The position numbers and the translations under genes were made by a program. Under the pieces are notes generated by a model. The model was not told the DNA's origin and ran no database searches. It worked only from the letters and a program-made list of their open reading frames with translations. Of a stretch of DNA of 64,000 bases, positions 25,252-37,084 are shown in pieces (position 1 is the first letter of the stretch; every line of letters begins with the position of its first letter). Source of the stretch: Ridgeia piscesae. Its lineage: Eukaryota > Annelida > Polychaeta > Sabellida > Siboglinidae. The stretch covers positions 345,001 through 409,000 of the forward strand of contig JAODUO010000111.1 of assembly GCA_025642075.2 (NCBI GenBank), read 5' to 3'.

Positions 25252-27290
25252 CCTCACCAAGAAGAAGAAAGACAATCCGTGTTGTTACATGATATTGACA
25301 TCGCATGTATAGGAATATGTGTACGACAATACCGTGATATAATTTGACATGCTTCATCAGCGAGATCATCTCACCAAGAAGAAGAAAGACAATCCGTGTT
25401 GTTACATGATATTGACATCGCATGTATAGGAATATGTGTACGACAATACCGTGATATAATTTGACATGCTTCATCAGCGAGATCATCTCACCAAGAAGAA
25501 GAAAGACAATCCGTGTTGTCACATGATATTGACATCGCATGTATAGGAATATGTGTGCCAACAATACCGTGATATAATTTGACATGCTTCATCAGCCAGA
25601 TCATCTCATCAAGAAGAAGAAAGACAATCCGTGTTGTTACATGATATTGACATTGCATGTATAGGAATATGTGTGCCAACAATACCGTGATATAATTTGA
25701 CATGCTTCATCAGCGAGATCATCTCATCAAGAAGAAGAAAGACAATCCGTGTTGTCACATGATATTGACATCGCATGTATAGGAATATGTGTGCCAACAA
25801 TACTGTGATATAATTTGACATGTTTCATCAGCGAGATCATCTCATCAAGAAGAAGAAAGACAATCCGTGTTGTTACATGATATTGACATCGCATGTATAG
25901 GAATATGTGTGCCAACAATACCGTGATATAATTTGACATGCTTCATCAGCGAGATCATTTCACCAAGAAGAAGAAAGACAATCCGTGTTGTTACATGATA
26001 TTGACATCGCATGTATAGGAATATGTGTGCCAACAATACCGTGATATAATTTGACATGTTTCATCAGCGAGATCATCTCACCAAGAAGAAGAAAGACAAT
26101 CCGTGTTGTCACATGATATTGACATCGCATGTATAGGAATATGTGTGCCAACAATACCGTGATATAATTTGACATGTTTCATCAGCGAGATCATCTCACC
26201 AAGAAGAAGAAAGACAATCCGTGTTGTCACATGATATTGACATCGCATGTATAGGAATATGTGTGCCAACAATACTGTGATATAATTAGACATGTTTCAT
26301 CAGCGAGATCATCTCACCAAGAAGAAGAAAGACAATCCGTGTTGTCACATGATATTGACATCGCATGTATAGGAATATGTGTGCCAACAATACTGTGATA
26401 TAATTTGACATGCTTCATCAGCGAGATCATCTCACCAAGAAGAAGAAAGACAATCCGTGTTGTCACATGATATTGACATCGCATGTATAGCAATATGTGT
26501 ACCAACAATACTGTGATATAATTAGACATGTTTCATCAGCGAGATCATCTCATCAAGAAGAAGAGAGACAATCCGTGTTGTCACATGATATTGACATCGC
26601 ATGTATAGGAATATGTGTGCGACAATACCGTGATATAATTTGACATGCTTCATCAGCGAGATCATCTCATCAAGAAGAAGAAAGACAATCCGTGTTGTCA
26701 CATGATATTGACATCGCATGTATAGCAATATGTGTGCCAACAATACCGTGATATAATTTGACATGCTTCATCAGCGAGATCATCTCACCAAGAAGAAGAA
26801 AGACAATCCGTGTTGTCACATGATATTGACATCGCATGTATAGGAATATGTGTGCCAACAATACTGTGATATAATTTGACATGCTTCATCAGCGAGATCA
26901 TCTCACCAAGAAGAAGAAAGACAATCCGTGTTGTCACATGATATTGACATCGCATGTATAGGAATATGTGTGCCAACAATACTGTGATATAATTAGACAT
27001 GTTTCATCAGCGAGATCATCTCACCAAGAAGAAGAAAGACAATCCGTGTTGTTACATGATATTGACATCGCATGTATAGGAATATGTGTGCCAACAATAC
27101 CGTGATATAATTAGACATGTTTCATCAGCGAGATCATCTCATCAAGAAGAAGAAAGACAATCCGTGTTGTCACATGATATTGACATCGCATGTATAGGAA
27201 TATGTGTGTCAACAATACTGTGATATAATTAGACATGTTTCATCAGCGAGATCACCTCACCAAGAAGACGAGAGACAATCCGTGATATTA
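25252..27290. repeat. 118-bp minisatellite, about 17 copies
   Basis: The unit begins CACCAAGAAGAAGAAAGACA and ends TTCATCAGCGAGATCATCT. Most copies are 118 bp; two or three near 25.25-25.5 kb and 26.6 kb are shorter by one or two bases (TGTACGACAATACC for TGTGCCAACAATACC). Because 118 is not a multiple of three the minus-strand frames shift at each unit, so the repeated ~70-codon frames are not a gene. The last copy, from about 27240, is diverged. Confidence 0.97.
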
Positions 27291-27354
27291 CATGACAATG
27301 TATTGACATATGTGCGTTAATACTGTAGTTTTATTTGTATATAATACATAGCTT

Positions 27355-27645
27355 TATGTAGAGACCCGTCCACCCGTCATTTGGACGGGTGAAAACGAAT
27401 ATGGACGGGTAGAAATATGGTGGACGGGTAAAAAAAATGGAGGAGCAAAAGTCTTCCAAAACCATAGATATTGTTAGTTATGCCTTGAAAGTGAGTGAAA
27501 ATGGTGTCACATGTGTGTTTGTAGTCCATTTCAGGTCATCAGAACATTTAACAATTTGTAAACTGGCTTAACAGTTCACATCCATGTGTTCACTGAAACG
27601 TGTGACTGGCAATAATTTTATCCCTGCATAAAGCCCTGATATAAT
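27355..27645. mobile_element. Dispersed repeat 'GGACGGGT', copy 1
   Basis: About 290 bp nearly collinear with 35810-36110. Shared blocks include GAGACCCG, several GGACGGGT/ACCCGTCC copies in both orientations, CCAAAACCATAGATATTG, GGTGTCACATGTGTGTTTGT, GTAAACTGGCTTAACAGTT and GCATAAAGCCCTG. It is non-coding, with a clustered palindromic left end. Confidence 0.75.
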
Positions 27646-27960
27646 ATAATGGCTTTGTATAATGTTATTTTAAACTGAATTCTTATATTCATGTGTTAGC
27701 GTAGCCTAGTTTAGTGTAGTATAATGTAGTGTAGTATGTTATAAAAAAAATGGTATAATGTAGTGTGTAGCATAGTGTAGTATAATGTAGTATAGTGTAG
27801 CATAATATACTGTAACATGTCAATTATAATGTATTGTAATGTAATGCCTATATTTATGTGTAATGTAGATGTGTAACTGTAATATATGTTTCGTGTAAAG
27901 ATTAATGTAATTTATGTAATTAGATTATGTTAATGTGTTTTTCTACTTGGGAAATTTATT
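27646..27960. repeat. Low-complexity TAGTGTAGTATAATG region
   Basis: Irregular repeats of GTAGTGTAGTATAATG from about 27695 to 27850, then AT-rich sequence. Confidence 0.7.
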
Positions 27961-28366
27961 TTTATTAAATGTATAGGAAGTATTTTAAGAAGGGGGAAGA
28001 GTGATTGGTCTTAAATATCATAAGGAGGGACGAATGTAGGCCAGGGTTATTGTAATTTACATAATTAGATATTAATGAATATGTTGCGAAATTGTATTGA
28101 GAGTCTTTAAAAGAAGGAGGAAGTGTGATTAGCCTTAAAACAGCATAAGGAGGGAAGAATGTGGTAGGCCAGGACCCACTCATGGTAACATGATAGTTGC
28201 AGATTAGCCACTCGGGGCAACGCCCGGAACGCCTCCTTTGTTAGGTATATAAGGGCTACAAACATTGTAAACTGTGCTGTTACTGTGAATAAAGACCTAT
28301 GATGCAACGTCCAATCGTATTCATACTAGGCAAGGAAGACGACAACAAACTGCAAGTATATCACAC
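27961..28366 (+). mobile_element. Possible solo LTR
   Basis: Contains an internal duplication (GTGATTGGTCTTAAA/GTGATTAGCCTTAAA, each followed by CATAAGGAGGGA), then TATATAAGGG near 28246 and AATAAAG near 28288 about 40 bp apart, and ends near CTGCAAGTATATCACA. A duplicated upstream block, TATA box and close polyadenylation signal are what an LTR looks like. No partner LTR or internal region is seen, and the left boundary is uncertain. Confidence 0.4.
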
Positions 28367-28839
28367 TTACTTATAGTTGTATTGTCGTCGTCCAGACGCC
28401 AAACACCGTTTACAACACTTTATCCCAATTATGACATTTATTAAACACAAATACATAACATAAACAATGATATAGTAGAGGTTTATTGATGGGCATTCTT
28501 TCAAAAAGATGTTGAATGGATTAAATGTGTGATTGCGACATGGGTAATCCATGCCATGCACCACATGGCTTACAGTGGGTGATAAAAGGGAACCACTAAC
28601 CCCTCAATCAATATATAGCACAACTTTACACTATATGCACTTTTCTGCCGGTGTCCCATACGTGGTGCCTTCTGTAGGTAAATATATATAAGGGTCTGCA
28701 ATGAATGTGCTCAAAACCAATCAAAATATTAAATACAATTCTGAATAATGGCACAAATTATTTCCTTTATGTCTAAACTATCTCTACTATCAAACATCGT
28801 AACATAAAATGCATTAGTTGCGAAATGACACATCAAAAC
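28367..28839. other. Intergenic, no element recognised
   Basis: AT-rich, no gene seen. Confidence 0.4.
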
Positions 28840-28869
28840 TTTAAGGAGACCGGCTCCGGTCTCCTTAAA
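28840..28869. repeat. 30-bp palindrome
   Basis: TTTAAGGAGACCGG, two-base centre CT, then the exact reverse complement. The half-site GGTCTCC recurs twice more just downstream (near 28875 and 28908). Confidence 0.95.
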
Positions 28870-28928
28870 ACAGCGGTCTCCCGTATGCAGTGGTATATAC
28901 ATAATTGGTCTCCCGTATGCGGTGTTTA

Positions 28929-28932
<4 letters not shown>

Positions 28933-28961
<29 letters not shown>
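28933..28961. repeat. Short (TA)n run
   Basis: About 29 bp of TA abutting the MITE-like element. Confidence 0.95.
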
Positions 28962-28965
<4 letters not shown>

Positions 28966-29412
28966 AAGTCAGAACTTTACTAGTCCGCCAAAAGGTTTAC
29001 TAGTCCGGCAAAATATAAAAACAGCCCAAATTTAAGTCGTTAAATAAATTTTTAAAGCTAAAACATTATATGTTGCAAGGCCTATTAGATAAATGCACTG
29101 TTCATATTAAAGGTAACAAATTAATAAAACAGAAATAACAAAAGTAATTAATGAAAAACTGAAGATACAGGTCATCTGTATTAAAAAACAAATTGAAAAA
29201 ACCGCCAATTGTGCTCATTGACTGGCAGTAGCATCCTACCATTATTAATTGTCCATAATCATTCTGAAATTTACCTCATATTAGTGATATTACGGTGTTA
29301 TGAAAACTGTTAAGTACTAGTTATTTACTTATGTTATTAGACAGGTCTACTAGTCCGCCCTTATCTTTACTAGTGCAGGGACTAGCAGACTAGTGGGTAG
29401 TTCTACCCCTGA
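28962..29412. mobile_element. MITE-like element, copy 2
   Basis: Second copy of the ACTAGTCCGC element (see 19368-20010), about 190 bp shorter because of internal gaps. A TA run directly precedes it. The 3' end GACTAGTGGGTAGTTCTACC is almost identical in both copies. Confidence 0.6.
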
Positions 29413-29832
29413 TATATACTGTGGCAGCATTTGGCAGCACTGAAATATTATTACTGTCATGATCACTGCATATCAGCCATGTTGTTCATATATGTAGTTC
29501 AACAGCTGACACACACATAGTTAGTGGCCAATGCATTGTACAAAATATGATCATAGACTATTATTCATAGTTCATAATTATTATTTTAAAAAAATGGTAT
29601 TTGATGTTAGAGCCAAAATTAGCTCATATCTTGTTACTTTTTCAATAGTCAACAATGTTTGAAGATAATTATCAGGTATCAAATGAGCAAACAGACTGGA
29701 TTAAAGACAAAGTGCAAAGGAAAATATGATGGATGCAGAATTCTCTTGTATAAATCGTCAAGTAAAGGCCAAAGGAACAAATGAATATTTATAGTGGATT
29801 TGAGTATCACGTCTAGTGCTGACGGTCGGCTC
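29413..29832. other. Intergenic; partial duplicate of 31200-31330
   Basis: GTCAACAATGTTTGAAGATAATTA at about 29650, and the following ~100 bp, match about 31216-31325 imperfectly. No gene. Confidence 0.45.
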
Positions 29833-30215
29833 TAGTTGGTTGGTGTGTGCCTAGCATCACTATGTATATGTGTGCCAGCAGAATTCGGCGGAACTAACTG
29901 GTGTTTCACAGTCTGCTGCTTTATGCCAACTGCCAACTGAAGTCAGCGTTAGTTGGTTGGTCTGTGCCTAGCATCACTATGTATATGTGTGCCAGCAGAA
30001 GTCAGCGGAACTAACTGGTGTTTCATAGTCTGCTGCTTTATGCCAACTGCCAACTGAAGTCAGCGTTAGTCGGTTGGTGTGTGCCTAGCATCACTATGTA
30101 TATGTGTGCCAGCAGAAGTCAGCGGAACTAACTGGTGTTTCATAGTCTGCTGCTTTATGCCAACTGCCAACTGAAGTCAGCGTTAGTCGGTTGGTGTGTG
30201 CCTAGCATCAGTAGA
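29833..30215. repeat. 117-bp tandem repeat, about 3.3 copies
   Basis: The unit begins GTTAGTTGGTTGGTCTGTGC and contains CCAGCAGAAGTCAGCGGAAC and TTATGCCAACTGCCAACTGA. Copies are nearly identical. Confidence 0.95.
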
Positions 30216-30900
30216 TATATGTAATACTAGACACGTATTTGGTTGAGTTGTTGCTGTATGTACAGCATATTAATCAATGAAAGTGAATTGCTAATATTTT
30301 GTAGCGCACTTGCTGTTTCAACGGCAAAACACTGCATTTCACTACACCACCACAAGCACACTGTTTTCTCCCACTTAACTGTCGTTAGCATACTATCCCT
30401 TCCAAAAACATTGCTCATTTTTGAAAAATGTTCCAAGTGGTCATGAAGTCCTTAGTTGGACTATATAGCGAGTTGTGTTTTAGTGAATCATAGTGTCTGC
30501 CTGGTCTCTTCACTGTAATCACCTAATAGGCATTTTCTCTGGTTATTCATCTGAGATGACCAGAAACACAGCCAAATTCAGTAAAAAACAGCAGAAAATA
30601 CAGCGTATAATTTTCCACTCTGTGGTTGTTTAGAAAATTAATTTTCTATCTTTGCTAATTGTTAGGCGCATTTTGCTGGGGAAAATGTGACTATGCACCA
30701 CGTCCCTCGTTTATTTGTTGCAGGAGAGAGGTTAATGTTTCATGTAAGACCAGTTCATGTTTTCAAACTTTGAATGGGCCGGTCTCCCTTTCAACAGTGC
30801 TCACACAAGCTACTAACAGCTTGTAAGAGACGCCATACTTCAACTCCATTGGAATCACAGGTCTGGCTCAGTTTCTAAATTAAATCAGGAATAAGTTATA
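30216..30900. other. Intergenic; dispersed short repeat at 30450-30560
   Basis: Related to 21960-22085. Short antisense-overlapping frames near 30240-30440 are not convincing genes. Confidence 0.45.
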
Positions 30901-31195
30901 TCAACAACACAACCCGGGGTCCATATTCTATGGGGGTCCATATTCTATGGGGGTCCATATTCCATGGCACATATAGGATATGGCCCCATATAATATGGAC
31001 CTGTGTCCAATTTATATTGGGGTCCGTATTTTATACAGCACACATAGAAAATGGACCCCTATAGATTATGGATCAGGATCCATTTTCTATGGGGGGTCCA
31101 TATTCTATGACACATAGGATATGGACCCCATAGAATATGGACCTGGAATATGGACCCGGGGTCCATTTTCCATGGGGTCCTATATTCTATATGAC
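30901..31195. repeat. Bidirectional 18-bp motif cluster
   Basis: GGGGTCCATATTCTATGG occurs repeatedly in direct orientation (near 30910, 30928, 30947, 31075, 31094) and as its reverse complement CCATAGAATATGGACC (near 30978, 31042, 31112, 31128). The mixed orientation allows several alternative hairpins. Confidence 0.85.
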
Positions 31196-31339
31196 ACCAG
31201 CTTGACACTTTTTCAGTCAACAATGTTTGAGCATAATTACCATAGAGATCTGCTAATTTATCATTCAAAATGAAACAGACTGTATTAATGACTAATTGCA
31301 ATGTAGAAGTGTGCTGGATGAATGTTTAACAGATGGCTG

Positions 31340-31910
31340 CATCTCTAGGGTAACACACTGCATCATTAAATATGTTTTAGCAACAGACTAAGTGCTACTT
31401 CGGAGCACATTATCCACCAGATTTATGAAACAAAGCTAATGATGTTACCAGTAGCACTTGTTACACTTCTAAGTGATGCATCGCTGGTTGTACATCCGTA
31501 GAAGCTTCATGTAGATCGGAAATGCCTATGGTGATTCTGCATTATTAAATGGGTTTTAAGTTTTTAACGACAGACTCAGTGCTAGGTCGGCATGCCCTCT
31601 CCACAGATTTATGAAACAAAGCTAATGATATTCACGTTAGCACCTGTTAAACCTCTAAGTAATGCATCGCTGGTTGTGTGTCACCAGAGACTTTATGTGG
31701 ACCAGAGACTTCATGTGGACCAGAGAGCTGCCCACAGCAGCACTGCATTATTAAATATCTTTTAGCTACCCACTCAGTGCTAGGTCGGAATGCACTGTCC
31801 ACCAGATTTATGTAACAAAGCTAATGATATTCCCTGTAGTACTTGTTAAACCTCAAAAGTAATGCATCGCTATTTGCACAGCACTAGAAACTTCACGTAG
31901 AACAGAGAGA
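31340..31910. repeat. ~195-bp diverged tandem repeat, 3 copies
   Basis: Shared blocks GCATCATTAAATATGTTTTA, CAGATTTATGAAACAAAGCT and AATGCATCGCTGGTTGT occur at about 31361, 31543 and 31742. Copies are perhaps 75-80 percent alike. Confidence 0.8.
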
Positions 31911-32131
31911 TCACAGATGGATTGTCAAAATACCAACTGCACAATTGAAACTTTGGTACAAATACTGAAAATATGTTGGCTGTATTCAACGTTACATTGA
32001 ACCAGTGTATTCATTGTGTGTTGATTATGTATAGTTTGTAATGAAATCTAAAAATATTCAATCACAATTCATTGCACTTGTCAACAGGTTCTTGAAAAAG
32101 AAAATACAATACTGGTATTTGTGAATGTTGT

Positions 32132-32133
<2 letters not shown>

Positions 32134-32223
<90 letters not shown>

Positions 32224-32230
32224 ATATATA
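32134..32230. repeat. (TA)n-(TG)n compound microsatellite
   Basis: About 69 bp TA, then about 20 bp TG, then a short TA. Confidence 0.97.
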
Positions 32231-33189
32231 ACTTGAAAAGTAACAAGCATAATTACATTTCTTTCACTGGAATGTGTAGGGTAACACTGCTCACTAATAG
32301 CTTTAGTTATGGCCATAATAAATAAATGTCATGAGATAATTTAGAATTTTGTTTTTACAAAATGTTATAGTGTCAACTTTTCATGACCACGTCTGATTTT
32401 TGTATATACACTATACAGGCACATAAATATTCATCTACACAATAAACACAACTTGTACTTGTCAATATTGAATAATATATTTAGATTTTTCTTAAAACAA
32501 AGTAGTAAATAAGCTCAAAATGTTTCAAAAATCCTGGGAATAGGGAGAACAATTTGTCCTAGAAATCCTGTGGCCAGTTGCACGACATGCACCCAAGTTT
32601 GGCAGTAAAATTACCCGTATCTCTCTAGGTGTCACCGAGCTGGGTGACCACACTGGGTGCATTGCACAACAGCTACCCAGGTGCTGCCCAAATAGTGGAT
32701 ACCAGCAAGAACAACAGATAAACAAATTGCTGCTTTAGAGAACAAATCTTCCCAGAATTCATTTCACCTCTCACAGTCCTCATGGTGGAAGCAGTGAGAT
32801 AACAACAACATTAAAAGGACAACCTTTCACATGCTGAGATTATGGCCTTAATAGAAGGCATACGGCCAAATATAAGAACGATTCAAATCAACCTTGTCGA
32901 ACAGGGACAGAAAAGTGGATGGAATTATGTGACGGCAGAGGTCAACGCTATAACGACGACGACGAGTGTGGAGGACCTAAAGAAAAACTGGCTATGAGCT
33001 CATTTTTTTGTTTTCTGTTGATAAATATTTGAATAAAAGTGAATTTAAAATGGCATAACTTTGTTATTTATATAACTATTAAAATACTGTTTGCAGTGTT
33101 TTGAAATGCATTGAATGGAGTAATAAATTTGCAATATATTTTTCTCATACTAATTAATTCAGTTAATTAGTTAATATTATCTAAGTAGT
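32231..33189. other. Intergenic, no gene
   Basis: Contains one copy (near 32570-32690) of a motif around CCAGTTGCACGACATGCACCC that recurs inverted near 34040-34150. Confidence 0.4.
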
Positions 33190-33900
33190 GCACCAAGTTA
33201 ACAGGCCAACACATTCTAATTAAGACCAGCAGAGTTCATAAATATGAAGATATTTGTACATATTATGCAATGTGAATAACCACATTTACTATGAGAATAT
33301 TTATATATTATCTAGTCACGTAATAATAAATAAATAAATTAGTTAATAGGTGATAATTATCGGGTAACCTCAACAGACAGAAACGGTTTTTGTAAAATCC
33401 TACAATGTCCATGAATATATGTTTATATAAACATACAATTTGTAAAAAAAACCTCTAATTGTGGTAAGAGATATAATTTAATAGTTATGTAATATTAATA
33501 AATTTATCAATATTATATACAGACCAACACAAAAACAAAAGGCCATAATGTCCATGATTGGGAAGATAATTACACATATTATTATGCAATGTGTATAACT
33601 ACATTAATAGAAAGTTACATATATAAATTAATAAATCATTTAATAATAATTTAATTAATTGCTCAATTTTTATAATAAGCACGCCACTTTGATAGACCTA
33701 CACATCTTAGTAAAAGGCCATAATGTCCATATTTATGAAGATTATACATACTGTCACTATGAACTGTGTACAGTCATAATTACAGTGGTAATAACTGCAA
33801 AGTAACAAATTATTTAATAATAATAGCAATTTTATTTGTCAATATTTAGTAATTAGCATTCAACATTGTCAGACTGACATGTAAGTAAACACCCTTATGT
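33190..33900. repeat. ~190-bp diverged tandem repeat, 3-4 copies
   Basis: The block AATGTCCATGA or AATGTCCATATTTATGAAGA, then ATTATGCAATGTG or a variant and a TAATAATAA-rich tail, recurs near 33230, 33405, 33545 and 33720, AT-rich and strongly diverged. Confidence 0.6.
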
Positions 33901-33954
33901 CCATGATTATGAGGACAGTCTTATAATTTATACAAGCAGTAAACCACTGCTGCC

Positions 33955-34165
33955 ATTTCAATGCTCTGTGAGTCACCCAGCTGCAGTTGGGGCTGCTTAA
34001 AGTTGCCCCAGAAAGTTCCCCTAACTTGTGATATAACCCAGCTGGGCGTGTGTCATGCAACTGCTCCTACTGGCTAGATGTCACCTAGGTGTCATTTACC
34101 CTAACTTTGGTGTGATTTGGACTTGGGTGTGTGTCATGCAGCTGGTCACTGGGGCCCAATGGATT
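33955..34165. repeat. Fold-back-like copy of the AGTTGCATGACA motif
   Basis: Contains CAGCTGGGCGTGTGTCATGCAACTG and, about 90 bp on, TTGGGTGTGTGTCATGCAGCTG (each quoted in part); the reverse complement occurs at 19290 and 32573. It is probably a short non-autonomous element. Confidence 0.4.
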
Positions 34166-34727
34166 AATTACCAAGTTGCTGGTGTGTTTGAAACTGCATT
34201 TCACAACAGGAAGATGAACCTCATTAAATTTATAAACATCTCGGGTCTGTTTGAAAATTTTCTATTGATGAGTATTACGAATAGCTGCATACATAGTCAT
34301 CTGTTAAAATAAAATGTGTGTTTATATCGACTGTCACTGGTATGTTGTAACAGTGTTCCCACCCACCAATCTTACCTCTAGAATGGCTGCCCACGAACAA
34401 GTTATATATCTGATCGTCAACTGGTTTGGTCTAACTGATAATTTATGATAATCCAAGAATTTTCCAAAGCAACTGTGTGTATTACATTAAATTATTCATA
34501 CATCATAGATCTGAACAACAATGAATATTATCTGCAACATGTTGAATTAAATCAGGATTGAGGCAACTTTGACAAGCAGGGGCAGGCTAATGATTCGATC
34601 GTCACTATTCGAAGGAATGTACTACCTCACCTGTGTGTGCGACAGTTCAAGTTCTGAACGTAGACATAAATACACAGAACTAAATCAACTAAAATGTCAG
34701 GACTAGTACCAAAGTGTTACCTCATTC
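34166..34727. other. Intergenic, nothing recognised
   Basis: No exon, RNA gene or repeat supported. Confidence 0.4.
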
Positions 34728-36965
34728 CTATGTCGCCATGACCAAGCTGCACGTACATTCCTTCAAAGGAGTAAACCTCATTTCTTTTACAGGAATGACA
34801 TGGCACTTTTCTAGATTGAATTTCATGTTCCATTTTTTTGCCCATTTATCAAGTTTGTGAAGATCTTTCTTCAGCGCAGCTGTGTTTGTCTTAGGCTTAA
34901 GTGCTACATACATTATGGTGTCATTAGCAGAGTTTATCTGTATAAGTAATATTGTCTGGAATGTTGTTAATGTAAAAAGTGAATAGGCAGGGAACAACTA
35001 CAGAACCTTATGGGTCTCCTGATATTACATGGACTTCAGAGCATCCTCGCCCTCTATTATAATTATTTGGGATATGTCGGTTAAAAATGCTTGAATCCAG
35101 GAGTTGTTTTTGCCTTGGATGCCGTAGTGATGGAGTTTGTGAATTAGTTTGCTATGGCTCACCTTATCAAATGCTTAAAAATAAACCATCATTATGACAT
35201 CCGTTTGTGCACCAGATTGCACATTGGTAACTAGGTCATGTGTAAACTGAACAAGTTGTGTATCACATGACACACGAGATCGAAAGCCATGTTGAAAATG
35301 GTAAGGAATGTTGAGTCACTGTCACATTTCATTGTGTTACTAACCAAGATATGTTACATTAGTTTAGATGCTATACATGTCAAGGAGATGAGTCTATAAT
35401 TGGAAACAAGGTATTTTTTGGCTATTCTTGAAGATAGGTGAAACATTTGCTTTTAACCAGTCTGTGGGGACTTCACCTGTTACATATGATTTTCAAAAGG
35501 TTAAGGTAAGTGATGGAGCAATTTTGACAGCTAACTCTTTTATAATTCATGGGTGGATGTTATCTGGTCCTTGAGCTTCATAGGATTTAAGATTTTTCAG
35601 ATATTTTAGTACATCAGTTGCTGTAATTTCTATATCTTGCATTTACGGTAAAGTTTAATTATGTAGATTTATTTCTTGGGGAGATTGGTCATCTGTAGAC
35701 TGACTGAAACTACTGATTGAGAATCACTGCTTTGGCTTTGGGACTTGACTGTAGGATTCCATTTTGTCTGAGTGGCGATACCCCTGTATGGTTGGCATAG
35801 CTTTACGCAGAGACCCGACCAGGCGACCACCTGTCACTTGGACGGGTAAAAAACCGTTGAGGATGGGTAGAAATATGGGTGGACGGGTACAAAAATGAAG
35901 GAGCAAAAAAGGGTATCCAAAACCATAGATATTGTCAGTTATGCCTCAAAAGTAAGTGTATATGGTGTCACATGTGTGTTTGTAGTCCATTTTAGGTAGG
36001 TCATCAGACACATTTAAAGTTTGTAAACTGGCTTAACAGTTAACATCCATGTGACCACAAAAACACGTGTGAATGGCAATAATGTGGTCATGCATAAAGC
36101 CCTGGTGGTCAGTATGGCAGCGATTCATATAAGTCAAAAATATCTTAGCATTAATTGTTTTTTGTGTACCATCGTCAGTAGATGTGATAATCTCATTTAC
36201 ACAGTTCCAGTAGGCAGATCTTAGTTGTTGTTGTATAGTTCATTTTAGGTGTTTGTATTAATAATTAGGTCTGGTTTTATATTATCAATGAATGATACAA
36301 ATTCAGCCTTCTTATTCTTTAGTGATTGACAGTTTAGGTTGATGATTCTCAATGTTTCTTTAGTTTTTGGGAATATAAGTGTAACTGTGCTGTTTCCTCT
36401 GACTGGAAGGTGAATATGTATGAAGTGGAGGTCCTAACCTAGCTGGCGTTAATGGGAACTGAATGGAATAGTCATTTGAAAGTGAGATGTGTTGATATAT
36501 GTTTTCAGAAGGTTCAATGTCATTATAATTGAAAAGGGTACTACTGGAATTAGGCATTCCGCATTTTAGACAATTCCATGATATCTATTAAGTTTGCATT
36601 GTTTCGTATATTGTGTCTTTATAATGCTTTCATAAGTGTGGAACCAGGTGTTAAGTATCACAGCAAATTGCTTTGTGCTTCCATGTTACAGATTCTTGAC
36701 GGACACCACAAGAGTATTTGGGTGCTCTGGGGCCAGGATTCATTCCAATGTCATTTTCCAGAACAAGAAAATATAATAAGTATGATGGGAATTTATGGGG
36801 GTTTTCTCTGGACGCCCTTGGTTTGTGACGCAAGTTGACGGGTAACGCCTTGATGAGAGAAATGTCTGGTCCTGATCTATTCATCAAAAATTCATGTGGC
36901 ATTTTACAATAGTTATTTGTACCATTTGTAATCTCTGCAAATGCAATCAAGAAAAAACAAAACAC
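34728..36965 (-). mobile_element. Decayed LINE with internal deletion and insertion
   Basis: Read on the minus strand, motifs appear in element order: DIGMNPGPRAPKYSCGVRQE near 36740-36690 (the N-terminal signature of CR1/Jockey-type ORF2 proteins), LNLNCQSLKNKKAEFVSFID near 36330-36270 (start of the apurinic endonuclease domain), AYWNCVNEIITSTDD near 36220-36170 (linker before RT), TGEVPTDWLKANVSPIF near 35470, AFDKVSHSKLIHKLHHYGI near 35160-35100 and SANDTIMYVALKPKT near 34930 (catalytic FADD changed to SAND). Most of the endonuclease is missing between about 36270 and 36230, and 35810-36110 is an inserted copy of another repeat. Stops and shifts make it non-functional. Confidence 0.85.
35810..36110. 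mobile_element. Dispersed repeat 'GGACGGGT', copy 2 (nested)
   Basis: Same order of blocks as 27355-27645. LINE sequence is recognisable on both sides (linker above, RT below), so this repeat integrated into the LINE after the LINE had arrived. Confidence 0.75.
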
Positions 36966-37084
36966 TTAGGTAAAATGTTTTGTTTTTAAAATGAAGTTAT
37001 ACTAAGAGATATACTAAATTTAGTTTTATGTGTATGTACCAGTCTCAATGAATTTTAGCAGCTCGTAGTACCTTGGGATACAAT
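36966..37084. other. Spacer between LINE and inverted array
   Basis: AT-rich, nothing recognised. Confidence 0.4.
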
